Assembly: GCA_023515795.1 (NCBI GenBank) | Contig: JALGPX010000021.1 | Span: 1-64,000, forward strand | Origin: Amoeboaphelidium occidentale | Lineage: Eukaryota; Aphelidiomycota; Aphelidea | Direction: 5' to 3' | DNA length: 64,000 nt | Part shown: in pieces, positions 1 to 9,832 of the stretch | Layout: each line of letters starts with the position of its first letter | How positions within the stretch are numbered: the stretch's first letter is position 1 | Position numbers and translations under genes: made by a program | The notes under the pieces: generated by a model | The model's input: only the letters and a program-made list of their open reading frames with translations | What the model was told of the DNA's origin: nothing | Database searches by the model: none

Positions 1-3000
1 GGAATTGTTGGATCCTACCAATTGAAACTTTTGAATAACTCTTCTTCGTCGGTTTGCTCTAGAAGAAATTGAGGCCGAGGGGGAAGAAGTGGAAGCTTGA
101 GATAAACCACTTAAAGATGGCCTAAACATGAGTACAGCGAAATCCTCGCTTCCTGCAAAAATCGAACTGTTGTGGCATAAAACTGCATTTACAGCCTTAG
201 AGAATCCAAAGTAAACATCTTCGTGTCGTCCAGTTTGAGTATTCCATCTACGAACCGACAAGTCTGCGCCCGCAGAGAACAGGGTTCCGTAACAGTATGT
301 TAATGCGTTGACGGGACCGAGATGCCCAAGAGCGTTTGCAGAGAGTCGTTGATAGACATTCACAATAACTCTTTCATCCAAAGACCATTCAATGATCGTT
401 TTATCGTCTGAAGCCGAGAAAAGGCGCTGGTCAACCACTAGAATATCATTAACTGGCGCAAAATGATCTTTCAACTCAAACTCTAATTCGAAAGTTTCAA
501 TATTCCATGACAAAACTGCTCCAGATCTAGCTCCTGCCAAAAGTGACTTCTCGGTTGCAGCTATGCAAACCAGGGATGTTTGTAATTCGGCAGTCTTCAC
601 AATAATGTCATTTGAGAAAAACAAAACCGTGGTTTCACCTGATAACAACATCAAATTACGGCCGTCAAACTCTAAACTTCTTAATGGCTCAGTTGCTGAG
701 TTGTAAACAATAGATGAATTCCTTTGAGACAATGCAGGAAANAAGTTTCAATATTCCATGACAAAACTGCTCCAGATCTAGCTCCTGCCAAAAGTGACTT
801 CTCGGTTGCAGCTATGCAAACCAGGGATGTTTGTAATTCGGCAGTCTTCACAATAATGTCATTTGAGAAAAATATAGCTTTGCTTTCGCCAGACAACATG
901 ATCAAATTACGGCCGTCAAACTCTAAACTTCTTAATGGCTCAGTTGCTGAGTTGTAAACAATAGATGAATTCCTTTGAGACAATGCAGGAAACTTAACCA
1001 GATACCCATCCAGCCCTGCTCCGTAAACTGATCCGTTCAAACTCAATAAAGATGATACTGGCTTCGTATTGATGGAGATCCTATCCACAACAGAAGAATC
1101 ATTGAGTTTGTAAGATATGATATTACCACCTCGTAATCCAACAAATAACATGTCTGCCCTTGCAGATAATGCAGTAACTGAGCCGCCACGGTTCTCATAT
1201 GAATATGCAACCTTCCTTGTAGCCATATTCCACTTTTTAATACTTCCGTCGAATCCTGCAGAGTAAAGATTAAACGAGGAATCAAAAGAAAGTGCAGAGA
1301 CAAAATCTGTGTGACTTTGATACATTTCAAGCACTTGAAGAGAGTCAAAATCTCTTACTCTTATTATACCATCATCATGGCTAGTGAAAAGGCGATTTCC
1401 CGATGAAATTATATAAGAACAGAACGTAAACTCTACAAAGTTATAGTCAAAAAACAAACAAATTACCCTGTAAAAGAACTAAAGTTTCTTCGGAAGCAAA
1501 AGAAAATGATTGAATTCCGTTTTGTAAGGCTGCCACGAGAACATTTTCATCAATCAATATGTCGTTAATTGATTCAAAGGCTACCAAAGATTAAAATCTG
1601 ATAAACTCTTACCGTAAAAGACCTTGATGGCTGCTGGTATTTGAGCATTCCATACTCTTAAAGTCCTGTCTCTTGATCCAGAGAAAAGAAAAATGCTGTT
1701 CAGTTTCAAGGTGTATACATCGTCGGTGTGGCCCTCAAAAATGCCGGAAAGAGAACCTGAAGAAACGTCCCACTGATAGATATCTCTTGCAAATCCTGAT
1801 GTATAAAGGAAAGATTGCCCAGCTATTAATGAAGTGATTGTATCAGGATATCCCTCAAAAATCTTGTTCAGTGTAAAGTTCTTGAGATTCCATTGCAAGG
1901 CCGTGTTATCTGAGCTGCCGGAATAAATAAAATCATCAAATACGGCGAGTACATTAATAGGTCTTGTGTGGTCAACTAAAACCATGAATGGTTCGGCACT
2001 ATTAATTGATGATTCCCAAATATTGATTTCAAGATTTTCGCCTGCACTTATAACGAACGTTTTCCATGCAACGACAGCCCTTAATTTCCTGTTTTTTCCA
2101 CTATACCTAAACGAAGCTTCGCCAGATTCTGTATCCCATCTAATTACTGTGGAGTCAATAGAGCTTGAAAATAGTTCTGATGATCTGTATTCGAAAGACG
2201 TTACTAAAGTATCGTGGATCAGAGCAAATTTTCTTATAATCTCGCCATTGTCGATATTCCATTTAAACACAACACCAATTTCTCCCGCAGAATATAGAAA
2301 TCCGTCAAAAAGACCAACAGCAGTAACAGTTTCTTCATGACCGCTCAAGACCCTGATTATATTCCCATTTGCTGCATTCCAACATATAACGGTTGTATCG
2401 ATAGATCCTGAAACGAGGATACTTTCAGAAAGGAATACAGATCGAGCAGGTCCTGAATGGCCATCAAATCTCATGCTTGCAGCAGCTCCTTGGATCAGGA
2501 AGCGTAAAACAAAAGGTGCAGTCTGCTTTGCAATGTATAAGTGTTCATCCCCAACAGCAATACTGTAAACATAACCATCGACGTCTAAAAACCCCCATAA
2601 AGTTAACTCTGCTAAGAATTACCTATTGTTCTGGTAATTCTACCAGTGACCAAATCAACTTGTGCAACTTTGTTACCACGGCCACCAGCAATTACGATAT
2701 CATTCTTTATAGCTAAACTCTCTATTCTTGAATCTGATAATCTTAACCTGACCCTTCTGAGAATTGATCCTGTTACAAGATCCCAAATTATGATCATATC
2801 ATCATAACCAGAAGTGATCATTCTGGAATCATTTGTAACCACTAAGAAAAAGACAGGTTGATCATGAGCTCTGAAGGTTCTCTGGAGGAGTCCAGTCTGG
2901 ATATCCCTCTGTACAACATCGTTCGACGTAGACATTAACAACGAGTTCTTGTAAAGTCCAATTGCAAAGACAGTTGAAGCGCCATCCTGAAGAAGAAAAC

Positions 3001-3082
3001 TCTTCTCATGTTCAAGTGACAGGGTTACTGTTGGAAGCAATATGATCAGCAGTAGATCTAGAAAGAGTTTACAACTAATCAT
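1..3082 (-). CDS. Secreted WD40-repeat (beta-propeller) protein, 3' partial
   Basis: Starts at an ATG at 3082 with a clear signal peptide (MISCKLFLDLLLIILLP, then a small-residue region), followed by more than a dozen WD40-type blades with repeating S-[GA]-S-x-D-x-T-[VI]-x-x-W signatures. I resolve three introns: 2622-2585 (38 nt), 1612-1581 (32 nt) and 1466-1433 (34 nt); all joins keep frame. As assembled, the frame breaks at an N (742) because the flanking 250 bases are present twice; taking one copy, reading continues to the left edge through more blades and into a Ser/Arg-rich stretch near 60-110. WD40 propellers are normally cytosolic or nuclear, so a secretory leader is unusual. A membrane anchor, if any, would lie left of the window. 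Function unknown; an extracellular or luminal binding scaffold is inference. Confidence 0.8.
492..992. repeat. Direct duplication flanking N742 (likely unmerged haplotype contig ends)
   Basis: Bases 492-741 and 743-992 are the same length (250) and identical except for one patch of about 33 bases (near 620-652 versus 871-903) carrying roughly 14 substitutions. Both versions keep the reading frame and encode similar residues (LLSGETTVLFFS versus MLSGESKAIFFS). The duplicate frameshifts the WD40 gene as assembled, so it is more likely two haplotypes abutted at a single N than a true tandem repeat. Confidence 0.8.
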
Positions 3083-3409
3083 CTGGAAGTTGAACGGACT
3101 AAAGTTTCAGTTTGCTCCTCAACACACGTGTTTGATAAATGCCGCAAATCACATATCCAATTATTGCCCAAGAATAGAAAAGTTTTAACAGGCCGTAATT
3201 AACCTCTTGAAACACACATCCGGACAGGAGATTTTTTGAATTTCTGTCCAATCAGATCAGGGCTTGTCTTCAAAATGAATGAAGTTTTACTTGACACAGA
3301 AGTTTAATGAACTACGCATGGCAATTCTAGGTTCTATTACAAGCTTTCACGCACTTTCTTGGCTGATGAATGCCTCTTTCATCTACAAATGATTAAGTCC
3401 GCCAAAATA

Positions 3410-5278
3410 TCACTTTACCTGCATGGGTTCGACTCGATTTGTTGCGCGCTTGTTTGGAACATTCTTTACATCTGTGATAGCCTTCAAATTGGCAGACATG
3501 TAATAGGGTCTTGCGGGTGAACCATCATTCTTTTCGCAATCTTCACAGAAGCAAATAAAGATTGTATCGATAGAAGTGTCATATACTGACATAAAGATAC
3601 TAGTAACAACAAACGCGGTAACCATTACCACAAAAACTGAAGCAGAACTGTACATCAAGGGATTATCTGCGTAATAAAACTTGAAGGTAAAATACGATCC
3701 ACAACCTGATATTGCAGTAACAACAACTTTGCCTAGAAACAAGATGAAAGAAGAAACTGATTCTACAGCAACCAAACGAAAGGAATTTCGAACAAGTAAA
3801 GTAAAAGCTTGAGCGGAAGCTTTGCAGAAAGACAGACCATAAATTGATATCTCAACGTAAGCATTCTTATTTACATATCTCATTATTGCTTCTAGACAGG
3901 AAAGAAAACATTGACAGCATGCAATTAAAGACTTTGCCCATTTTGAATTGGCTCCTTTTACCTGCCTTTGGATAATATATAAAGCTGTCCGAAGAAATTC
4001 AATAACAGCAATAACTAGTGATCCTAAAGAGATTGATCCAAGATGATATCTTAGTACACGGCCAAGAGCAGTTAGAATTGGCCTACGTGGTAAATTCTTC
4101 TTATCAAGTGTCCAATACCAAGATGATACTGCACCGCTGATAGTGCATTGGTTGATTCCACTTAGAAACTGTTGTCCCCAGAAGAATCCGAAAAGAAGAT
4201 ACCATTGAAAGTACTTTAGATACTCCAAATTATAACCAGAGTTTCCTAATTGCGGATCTTTCAGGGCGGATGCTAGATATAGTTCCATTACAACCCAATA
4301 GCAGAATAGGGCCAGAGTTAGAACAAAAATTAACACTGGACAGAGAACCATTAGCGGCATAGCCTGCATTGCTTTCGAGCTTTCCTTCAATACTTCTATC
4401 GCGATACGGATTCTGTTGCGTAACACTATAACAAGTAACGTAACAAATGTTGCTATGACGCATGATGTTACAAAGAAGGCAAAGTATGTCTGCTGCTCCC
4501 TGGTCATAGTTGATGTTGAGAACCCACGACTTTGTGTCCTTGCCATAGATTCTTGCCATGTAAAGTAAAAGAAGACAGCAAGTCCATCAACGCATATCAA
4601 GGATAAGCCAACAACAAGCCATACAAATAAGGCAGCGAACAATCGTAAAAGAATCAGGTAAACGAATGAAACTGCTGCAGCAAACCCGGCAAATACCAAG
4701 AACCACCACCAAGTCCTTGCGAAATCAGAAACTATTTGAGCGGAAACATCAGCAACATTAACAACTTGATCAACCAAGCTCTGATCTACTGTTCGATTTA
4801 GAACTGCAGCAATCTCATTAATATCATTAGGAATACATCTGTAAAACACCGGACTACTCTCATAGTTCACTGCGGTACACATTCCAGTTCTGACTGCTTG
4901 ATTAAAGTAAGTGATGTTCTTAGGACGTGAGGAGAAGCAGATCGTTGTTGTGAGATTTGTGATGATGGTCTTGTCAGGACATTCTGATACACACATCTTC
5001 TTTGCAGCCAAATTCAATGGATTAATGTAAAACAGGTATGGTTTATCAACAAAGTTGGGGCTGTCTGGGTTAGATAATGAGTTATCCTTCCCACAGTACT
5101 GATCATTAGAATCAAGTGGAAAGATCAGATTGTTCAAGTCACCAGTTGTAACAGCACTGTATCCAACAAATCCCATTCCAAGGAAGTACAATACAAATAG
5201 AACAAGCCATAGGAGATCTTTGCATTTCCTCTGGGAGAGTGGTCCTCTGGTATCAGACAATTCTAGATCACCTTCCAT
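3410..5278 (-). CDS. Choline transporter-like protein (SLC44/CTL family)
   Basis: 622-residue polytopic membrane protein. After a short acidic/basic N-terminus comes a first membrane helix (residues ~24-46), then a long Cys-containing extracellular loop (~50-190) with the YCGKDNS... and YLFYINP/CVSECP features typical of SLC44 proteins, then about nine further helices. The family moves choline or ethanolamine across the plasma membrane or organelle membranes; the exact substrate here is inference. The open frame ends at 3410, but a canonical 36-nt intron (3418-3383) could replace the last residues by a short tail ending at 3347; the GTAAAG...TTGTAG signals match other introns here. The start ATG at 5278 lies 56 bases from the stop of the upstream CPSase gene on the same strand. 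Confidence 0.88.
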   Translation of the reverse strand: MEGDLELSDTRGPLSQRKCKDLLWLVLFVLYFLGMGFVGYSAVTTGDLNNLIFPLDSNDQYCGKDNSLSNPDSPNFVDKPYLFYINPLNLAAKKMCVSECPDKTIITNLTTTICFSSRPKNITYFNQAVRTGMCTAVNYESSPVFYRCIPNDINEIAAVLNRTVDQSLVDQVVNVADVSAQIVSDFARTWWWFLVFAGFAAAVSFVYLILLRLFAALFVWLVVGLSLICVDGLAVFFYFTWQESMARTQSRGFSTSTMTREQQTYFAFFVTSCVIATFVTLLVIVLRNRIRIAIEVLKESSKAMQAMPLMVLCPVLIFVLTLALFCYWVVMELYLASALKDPQLGNSGYNLEYLKYFQWYLLFGFFWGQQFLSGINQCTISGAVSSWYWTLDKKNLPRRPILTALGRVLRYHLGSISLGSLVIAVIEFLRTALYIIQRQVKGANSKWAKSLIACCQCFLSCLEAIMRYVNKNAYVEISIYGLSFCKASAQAFTLLVRNSFRLVAVESVSSFILFLGKVVVTAISGCGSYFTFKFYYADNPLMYSSASVFVVMVTAFVVTSIFMSVYDTSIDTIFICFCEDCEKNDGSPARPYYMSANLKAITDVKNVPNKRATNRVEPMQVK

Positions 5279-5333
5279 GATGTTTCACCAATCGGACAAA
5301 CAAGAATTTGTGAAAACGTCAACTTTACTTAAT

Positions 5334-8300
5334 TTACTTTACAGATACTTTTAGCGAGGTGTAAGATGCATCTTTTCCTGAGAGAAAATCCTGCCATGAG
5401 TTGATTTGGCCAGCGATACCGTAACCTTTTGCACCAAGTACCTTAACAATGCTTCGCGACAGCAACAATGCAATCTTCTCGTTGTTAACAAGCGGAATAC
5501 CCAAGTCCACAGCCATACGTCTCATAAGATACTGAGGATCTTCAATAGATGTTGGTCTAGACTTCGAAAGATTTATCACAAGCTGGATGTTGTTACTAAA
5601 AATGTCGTTGCGAGCAGTTCCTCTGTTTGAAGATAACTGCAATACATCAGGCACCATGGACATTTTCATCTTTTGAAATCGTTGCCGTGTGATATCATCT
5701 CCTGGAACTAATCTGAAACCTTCCTGTAATAGTAACGTCATGGCTGCAGTAAAATCTTGTAAGTTAGTCTCTTGATCAGAACCAACAAGTATTGATGAGC
5801 CAGTAGCGGGAAGGTTAAATCCGTTAGTTGACTGAATTGCAGCAAAGTAGGCTTCATAAACATCTCTTCCAAAGCAAGCGACTTCGCCTGTACTTGCCAT
5901 TTCGACACCAAGTATTGGATCGGCCCCTTGTAAACGAGTCCATGAGAATTGAGGTACTTTCACCGCTTTGTAATCGTACTTCGACAAATTCATTAGATTG
6001 ACCGGATTAGGAACCTCCATCTGCGCAAGAACTTTTGTGGCCGTCTCAATAAAATTGTGATCAAGTACTTTGGAGACAAATGGAAATGAACGAGAAGCTC
6101 TCAAATTGCATTCAATGACTTTCAACGAGTTATCAGGTAGCTGAAGAAGCTGCATATTAAAAGGTCCAGAAATATCAAAAGCCTTTGCAATGTTATCCGT
6201 GATAGTTTTCACAGACAACAAATTCTCTGCTGAAAGACTTTCTGCTGGAAGAACTAGAGTTGCGTCACCTGAGTGGACTCCAGCTTCTTCAATATGTTCT
6301 GATACAGCATGAACCAGGACTTTTCCAGAATTCGCAACAGCATCTACGTCCAATTCCTTTGCTCCCTTAATAAACTTTGTGATCACCACAGGATAATCAG
6401 GTGAAACTTCTGCAGCCATATCAAGAAAATTTTCAAGGTCCTTTGGAGTATATGCAACATTCATTGCAGCCCCGCTAAGCACATATGAAGGACGAACAAG
6501 ACATGGATAGCCAACCTTTTCAGCAAACGTCTTTGCATCATTAACATTAGTCAGCTCTTTCCATTCTGGCTGATCAACACCAATGGTATCAAGAATTTTG
6601 GAGAATTCATACCGATTCTCTGCCTTATCGATCATTGCTGGATCTGTTCCTAAAACATTCTTGCCTTCTTGTTTCAGTTTGAGTGCAATATTTTGCGGTA
6701 ATTGGCCACCAACACTAACAACAACACCAGAAGCAGTTTCTTTTTCATAAATATCAAGAACACGCTCCAAAGACAATTCTTCAAAGTAAAGTCTATCAAC
6801 TTCATCATAGTCTGTTGATACAGTCTCAGGATTATAATTCACCATTATTGTGCTTTTTCCCAAACTCCTCAATACTCTGACCGTTTCAACGCCACACCAG
6901 TCGAATTCAACAGAGGAGCCTATTCTGTACACTCCACTACCTAAAACCATGATTCCTTTATCATCGAATGAAATATCGTCTTCTTGTGCGTTATAAGTAG
7001 TGTACAAGTAATTTGTAGCTGCTGGAACTTCTCCAGCCATTGTATCAATCTGTTTTACAAAAGGTATTATACCTGCCTGTTTACGATATTGACGAACTTG
7101 ACTCTCGGTGCTTCTGGTATATGAAGCCAATTGCTTGTCAGAGAATCCAAGCTGTTTTGCCTTTTGAAGTAAATCAACCGAAATTTCCCTGACTGAGGAA
7201 AACTCCATAAGCTCTTTCCTGACATTCTTAATGTTCTCTAGCTTATACAGAAACCATTTGTCAATTTTAGTCAAATCGTGAATCTTGTCAACAGAGTAGT
7301 TTCTTGCAAGCATAGCCTCAGCAACATCAAACAATCTAGTGTCACTAGCATTCATCAACTTTGCATCCAAATCGCTTGAAGAGACATCATAATTCTTGTT
7401 AAGCAAATCGAAACCATCAAACTTGGAATCAACTTGACGTACAGCTTTTTGCAAACTTTCTTCAAATGTCCTTCCTATAGCCATACTCTCACCAACAGAC
7501 TTCATTGAACTCCCAATACTACGACCGACATGAGAAAACTTTCCGAGATCCCATCGCGGAACTTTAGTGACAATATAGTCGAGACTAGGCTCAAACATTG
7601 CAGAAGTTGAACCAGTAACACCATTCTTAACTTCAGGCAGTGTTTTTCCAAGCGCTAATTTAGCAGCAACAAAAGCTAACGGATAACCAGTAGCTTTACT
7701 AGCCAAAGCGGAGCTTCTGCTAAGTCGAGCATTCATTTCAATGACAGAGTATTCAAGAGAATCAGGATTTAGAGCGTACTGAACATTACACTCTCCGACA
7801 ACACCGAAATGCCTAACAATTTTTATCGCAGCAGTTCTCAACATGTGATATTCTTCATCAGACAAGGTTTGCGATGGAGCAACAACAATAGAATCTCCTG
7901 TATGGACACCCAACGGATCAAAGTTCTCCATATTGCAAACAGTTACGCAGTTATCATTCTTATCACGAACAACTTCATATTCAATTTCTTTCCATCCTTT
8001 CATGCTTTTTTCAATGAGAACTTGTGGAGAAAGCGACAGTGCAGACATACATAACCTTTCCAACTCTGCGGCATTTGAAGCGAAACCTGAGCCCAAACCA
8101 CCAAGAGCAAAAGCAGATCTTAAGATTACAGGATATCCGATCATTTCAGCAGACTTTAGCGCATCAGAAACAGACGAAACAGCAACAGAATTTGCGTATG
8201 GAATATTAATTTCTTTGAGTTTTCTGTTGAATAGCTCGCGATCTTCGCTTTCGATTAGAGTTTGCACGGGTGTGCCCAAAACATTAACGCCAAATTCATC

Positions 8301-8678
8301 AAACACACCGGCACGATGCAACTCAATTCCACAATTCAACGCCGTCTGCCCACCAAAAGTCAGTAAAACACCATCCGGAGATTCCTTCTTAATGACTTCA
8401 GTTACATAATCCTTCTTAACAGGCAGAAAGTAAACAGAATCAGCCATGCGCCCTGTTTGAATTGTCGCGATATTCGGGTTGATAAGAACTGTCTTGATGC
8501 CTTCCTCCTTCAGAGCCTTTATCGCTTGCGAGCCAGAATAGTCGAATTCGCCGGCCTGTCCAATTGATAAACCACCGGAGCCCAAAATGAGAACTTTCTT
8601 CGGAGGTAGAACAGTCGAAAACGGTCTGATAATTCCGCTGCAAATAAAACTACGCTGTTTTGGTAAAAGTCTGAACAT
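5334..8678 (-). CDS. CPA2: Carbamoyl-phosphate synthase, arginine-specific large subunit
   Basis: Makes carbamoyl phosphate from bicarbonate, ammonia and two ATP for arginine synthesis. The ~1114-residue protein has the duplicated CPSase architecture: first ATP-grasp half (GSGGLSIGQAGEFDYSGSQ near the start, FGGQTALNCG), oligomerisation region, second ATP-grasp half (VLGSGVYRIGSSVEFDWCGV, VSVGGQLPQN) and C-terminal allosteric MGS-like domain. Length matches fungal Cpa2 (~1118) and there is no fused glutaminase, so a separate small subunit must exist elsewhere. I place the start at the ATG at 8678 because the next residues (MFRLLPKQRSFICSG...) form a basic, Arg/Ser/Phe-rich mitochondrial leader; the open frame extends to 8729 without another ATG. 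No intron seen. Confidence 0.95.
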   Translation of the reverse strand: MFRLLPKQRSFICSGIIRPFSTVLPPKKVLILGSGGLSIGQAGEFDYSGSQAIKALKEEGIKTVLINPNIATIQTGRMADSVYFLPVKKDYVTEVIKKESPDGVLLTFGGQTALNCGIELHRAGVFDEFGVNVLGTPVQTLIESEDRELFNRKLKEINIPYANSVAVSSVSDALKSAEMIGYPVILRSAFALGGLGSGFASNAAELERLCMSALSLSPQVLIEKSMKGWKEIEYEVVRDKNDNCVTVCNMENFDPLGVHTGDSIVVAPSQTLSDEEYHMLRTAAIKIVRHFGVVGECNVQYALNPDSLEYSVIEMNARLSRSSALASKATGYPLAFVAAKLALGKTLPEVKNGVTGSTSAMFEPSLDYIVTKVPRWDLGKFSHVGRSIGSSMKSVGESMAIGRTFEESLQKAVRQVDSKFDGFDLLNKNYDVSSSDLDAKLMNASDTRLFDVAEAMLARNYSVDKIHDLTKIDKWFLYKLENIKNVRKELMEFSSVREISVDLLQKAKQLGFSDKQLASYTRSTESQVRQYRKQAGIIPFVKQIDTMAGEVPAATNYLYTTYNAQEDDISFDDKGIMVLGSGVYRIGSSVEFDWCGVETVRVLRSLGKSTIMVNYNPETVSTDYDEVDRLYFEELSLERVLDIYEKETASGVVVSVGGQLPQNIALKLKQEGKNVLGTDPAMIDKAENRYEFSKILDTIGVDQPEWKELTNVNDAKTFAEKVGYPCLVRPSYVLSGAAMNVAYTPKDLENFLDMAAEVSPDYPVVITKFIKGAKELDVDAVANSGKVLVHAVSEHIEEAGVHSGDATLVLPAESLSAENLLSVKTITDNIAKAFDISGPFNMQLLQLPDNSLKVIECNLRASRSFPFVSKVLDHNFIETATKVLAQMEVPNPVNLMNLSKYDYKAVKVPQFSWTRLQGADPILGVEMASTGEVACFGRDVYEAYFAAIQSTNGFNLPATGSSILVGSDQETNLQDFTAAMTLLLQEGFRLVPGDDITRQRFQKMKMSMVPDVLQLSSNRGTARNDIFSNNIQLVINLSKSRPTSIEDPQYLMRRMAVDLGIPLVNNEKIALLLSRSIVKVLGAKGYGIAGQINSWQDFLSGKDASYTSLKVSVK

Positions 8679-8914
8679 TTCGTTGAAACGATATCTCTGT
8701 GCATCGATCAAGAGATCCGTGTTGTCCAATCAGAGCGATTTTCAACGGTCGTTTCACGCTGTTTGAGGTTCACCAAAATTGTGGTCCTGTGTAGATGGTA
8801 GGGGTCGTTTAAGAGTATCAGCGCGACTGAAACAATCTTATTTTTGAAACATATATTTATTGATATTGTACATCTATAGCAAATTCATTGCATGTCAAGA
8901 GATCTTGTAGCTAA

Positions 8915-9754
8915 TTATCTTCTTGATCTTCCTGTTGCTGACCTTGACTGTGAAGTTGAAGCTATGCTTGATCTGGCGCCCTTGGCTGATTTTTTATCCT
9001 TTGAAGTGGTTGAATTGTCAGAATCCTTTGAAGAGCTTGACTTTTCTGAGCCAGACGAGGACTTTGACTTCTTTGAACCACCTGAACCAGAGTCAGATGT
9101 TGAATCGTAGTCGTCATCATCATCACCAGAAGAAGCACTCGTTTCGTAATTGCCATCATCGTCGGGATCAGCATAGGGATCATCAGCATCATTACCAGCG
9201 GAATCGTTCTTTGATGAACTAGTTCCAGTTGATGGCGCAGCTGCTTTTGAAATATCGATAGATGCAGATATTGATCCCTTATCACCGTACCATTCACTAC
9301 CAGAGACAACTCCAATTCCGTAGAATGTGACGTTTCCGCTCAAACCGACTGGCGCAATCCATTTGAACGTGTCTAAAGTTGCACCCTGATCATTTCTTGC
9401 CTTAGTTTGAGTAATACCACCATCTTTAGTACCGACACATTCCATAGTTTGAGCGAGTCCTTCGTCATCGTTTGCTTCAAACTTACCAACAACCTCTTCA
9501 AACACGTCTGATTGTGATGCATGCAGCAAGAATCCCTTGTATGACATTGGAGCAGACATTTCTATCAAAACAGTACCACCAGGCTGGACAGTCTTTAGTG
9601 GCTTATTACTGGAATCCATGATTTTCAACTTGAAACCACCACTACCTGATTTACCAGGCGACATTTGAGACTTATCAGGATATACACAGTTCTTTGCGCC
9701 ACCAGGAAAGGCAAAAGCAAAAGGAAGTAAAGCTAAAACACCTAAAACTTTCAT
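8915..9754 (-). CDS. Secreted Reeler-domain protein with Ser/Asp-rich tail
   Basis: 279 residues. A signal peptide (MKVLGVLALLPFAFAFPGG) is followed by a Reeler-like domain (residues ~20-160): conserved points are C-V-Y near the start, the GFKLK and YKGFLLHA strands, an ECVG Cys, the FKWIAPVG turn and VTFYGIGVV. The C-terminal ~110 residues are low complexity, first Asp-rich (DDPYADPDDDG, DDDDDYD) then Ser/Lys-rich, ending in an Arg-rich tip. Reeler domains occur in extracellular or surface proteins of animals, protists and some early fungi; the ligand is unknown. No membrane anchor is evident, so it is probably released or wall-associated. A TATAAAAA box lies 43 bases upstream of the ATG and an AATAAA follows the stop on the coding strand (about 8860), which fits strong regulated expression. 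Confidence 0.78.
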   Translation of the reverse strand: MKVLGVLALLPFAFAFPGGAKNCVYPDKSQMSPGKSGSGGFKLKIMDSSNKPLKTVQPGGTVLIEMSAPMSYKGFLLHASQSDVFEEVVGKFEANDDEGLAQTMECVGTKDGGITQTKARNDQGATLDTFKWIAPVGLSGNVTFYGIGVVSGSEWYGDKGSISASIDISKAAAPSTGTSSSKNDSAGNDADDPYADPDDDGNYETSASSGDDDDDYDSTSDSGSGGSKKSKSSSGSEKSSSSKDSDNSTTSKDKKSAKGARSSIASTSQSRSATGRSRR

Positions 9755-9796
9755 TTGTTCAGATTACGGAAATAAAAAGGGGTTGTTACATGTCGG

Positions 9797-9804
9797 TTTT
9801 TATA
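9797..9804 (-). promoter_or_regulatory. TATA box of the Reeler-domain gene
   Basis: TATAAAAA on the minus strand, 43 bases upstream of the ATG at 9754, in context GATATAAAAACCG. The same octamer precedes the Gly-rich secreted gene at 27846. Confidence 0.55.
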
Positions 9805-9832
9805 TCTTGAGATTTCTGATACGAATCCTTGA

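Noticed and set aside
724-957. Plus-strand 77-residue frame across the N
   Set aside because: Antisense shadow of the WD40 gene; exists only because of the duplicated join.
3347-3418. Spliced alternative C-terminus for the choline-transporter-like gene
   Set aside because: Splice signals are good, but the family C-terminus is too variable to choose; kept only as a note in the gene entry.
8923-9315. His-rich and Met-rich frames over the Reeler tail
   Set aside because: Alternate-frame translations of the Asp/Ser repeat tract; the Reeler frame has leader, domain and TATA box.
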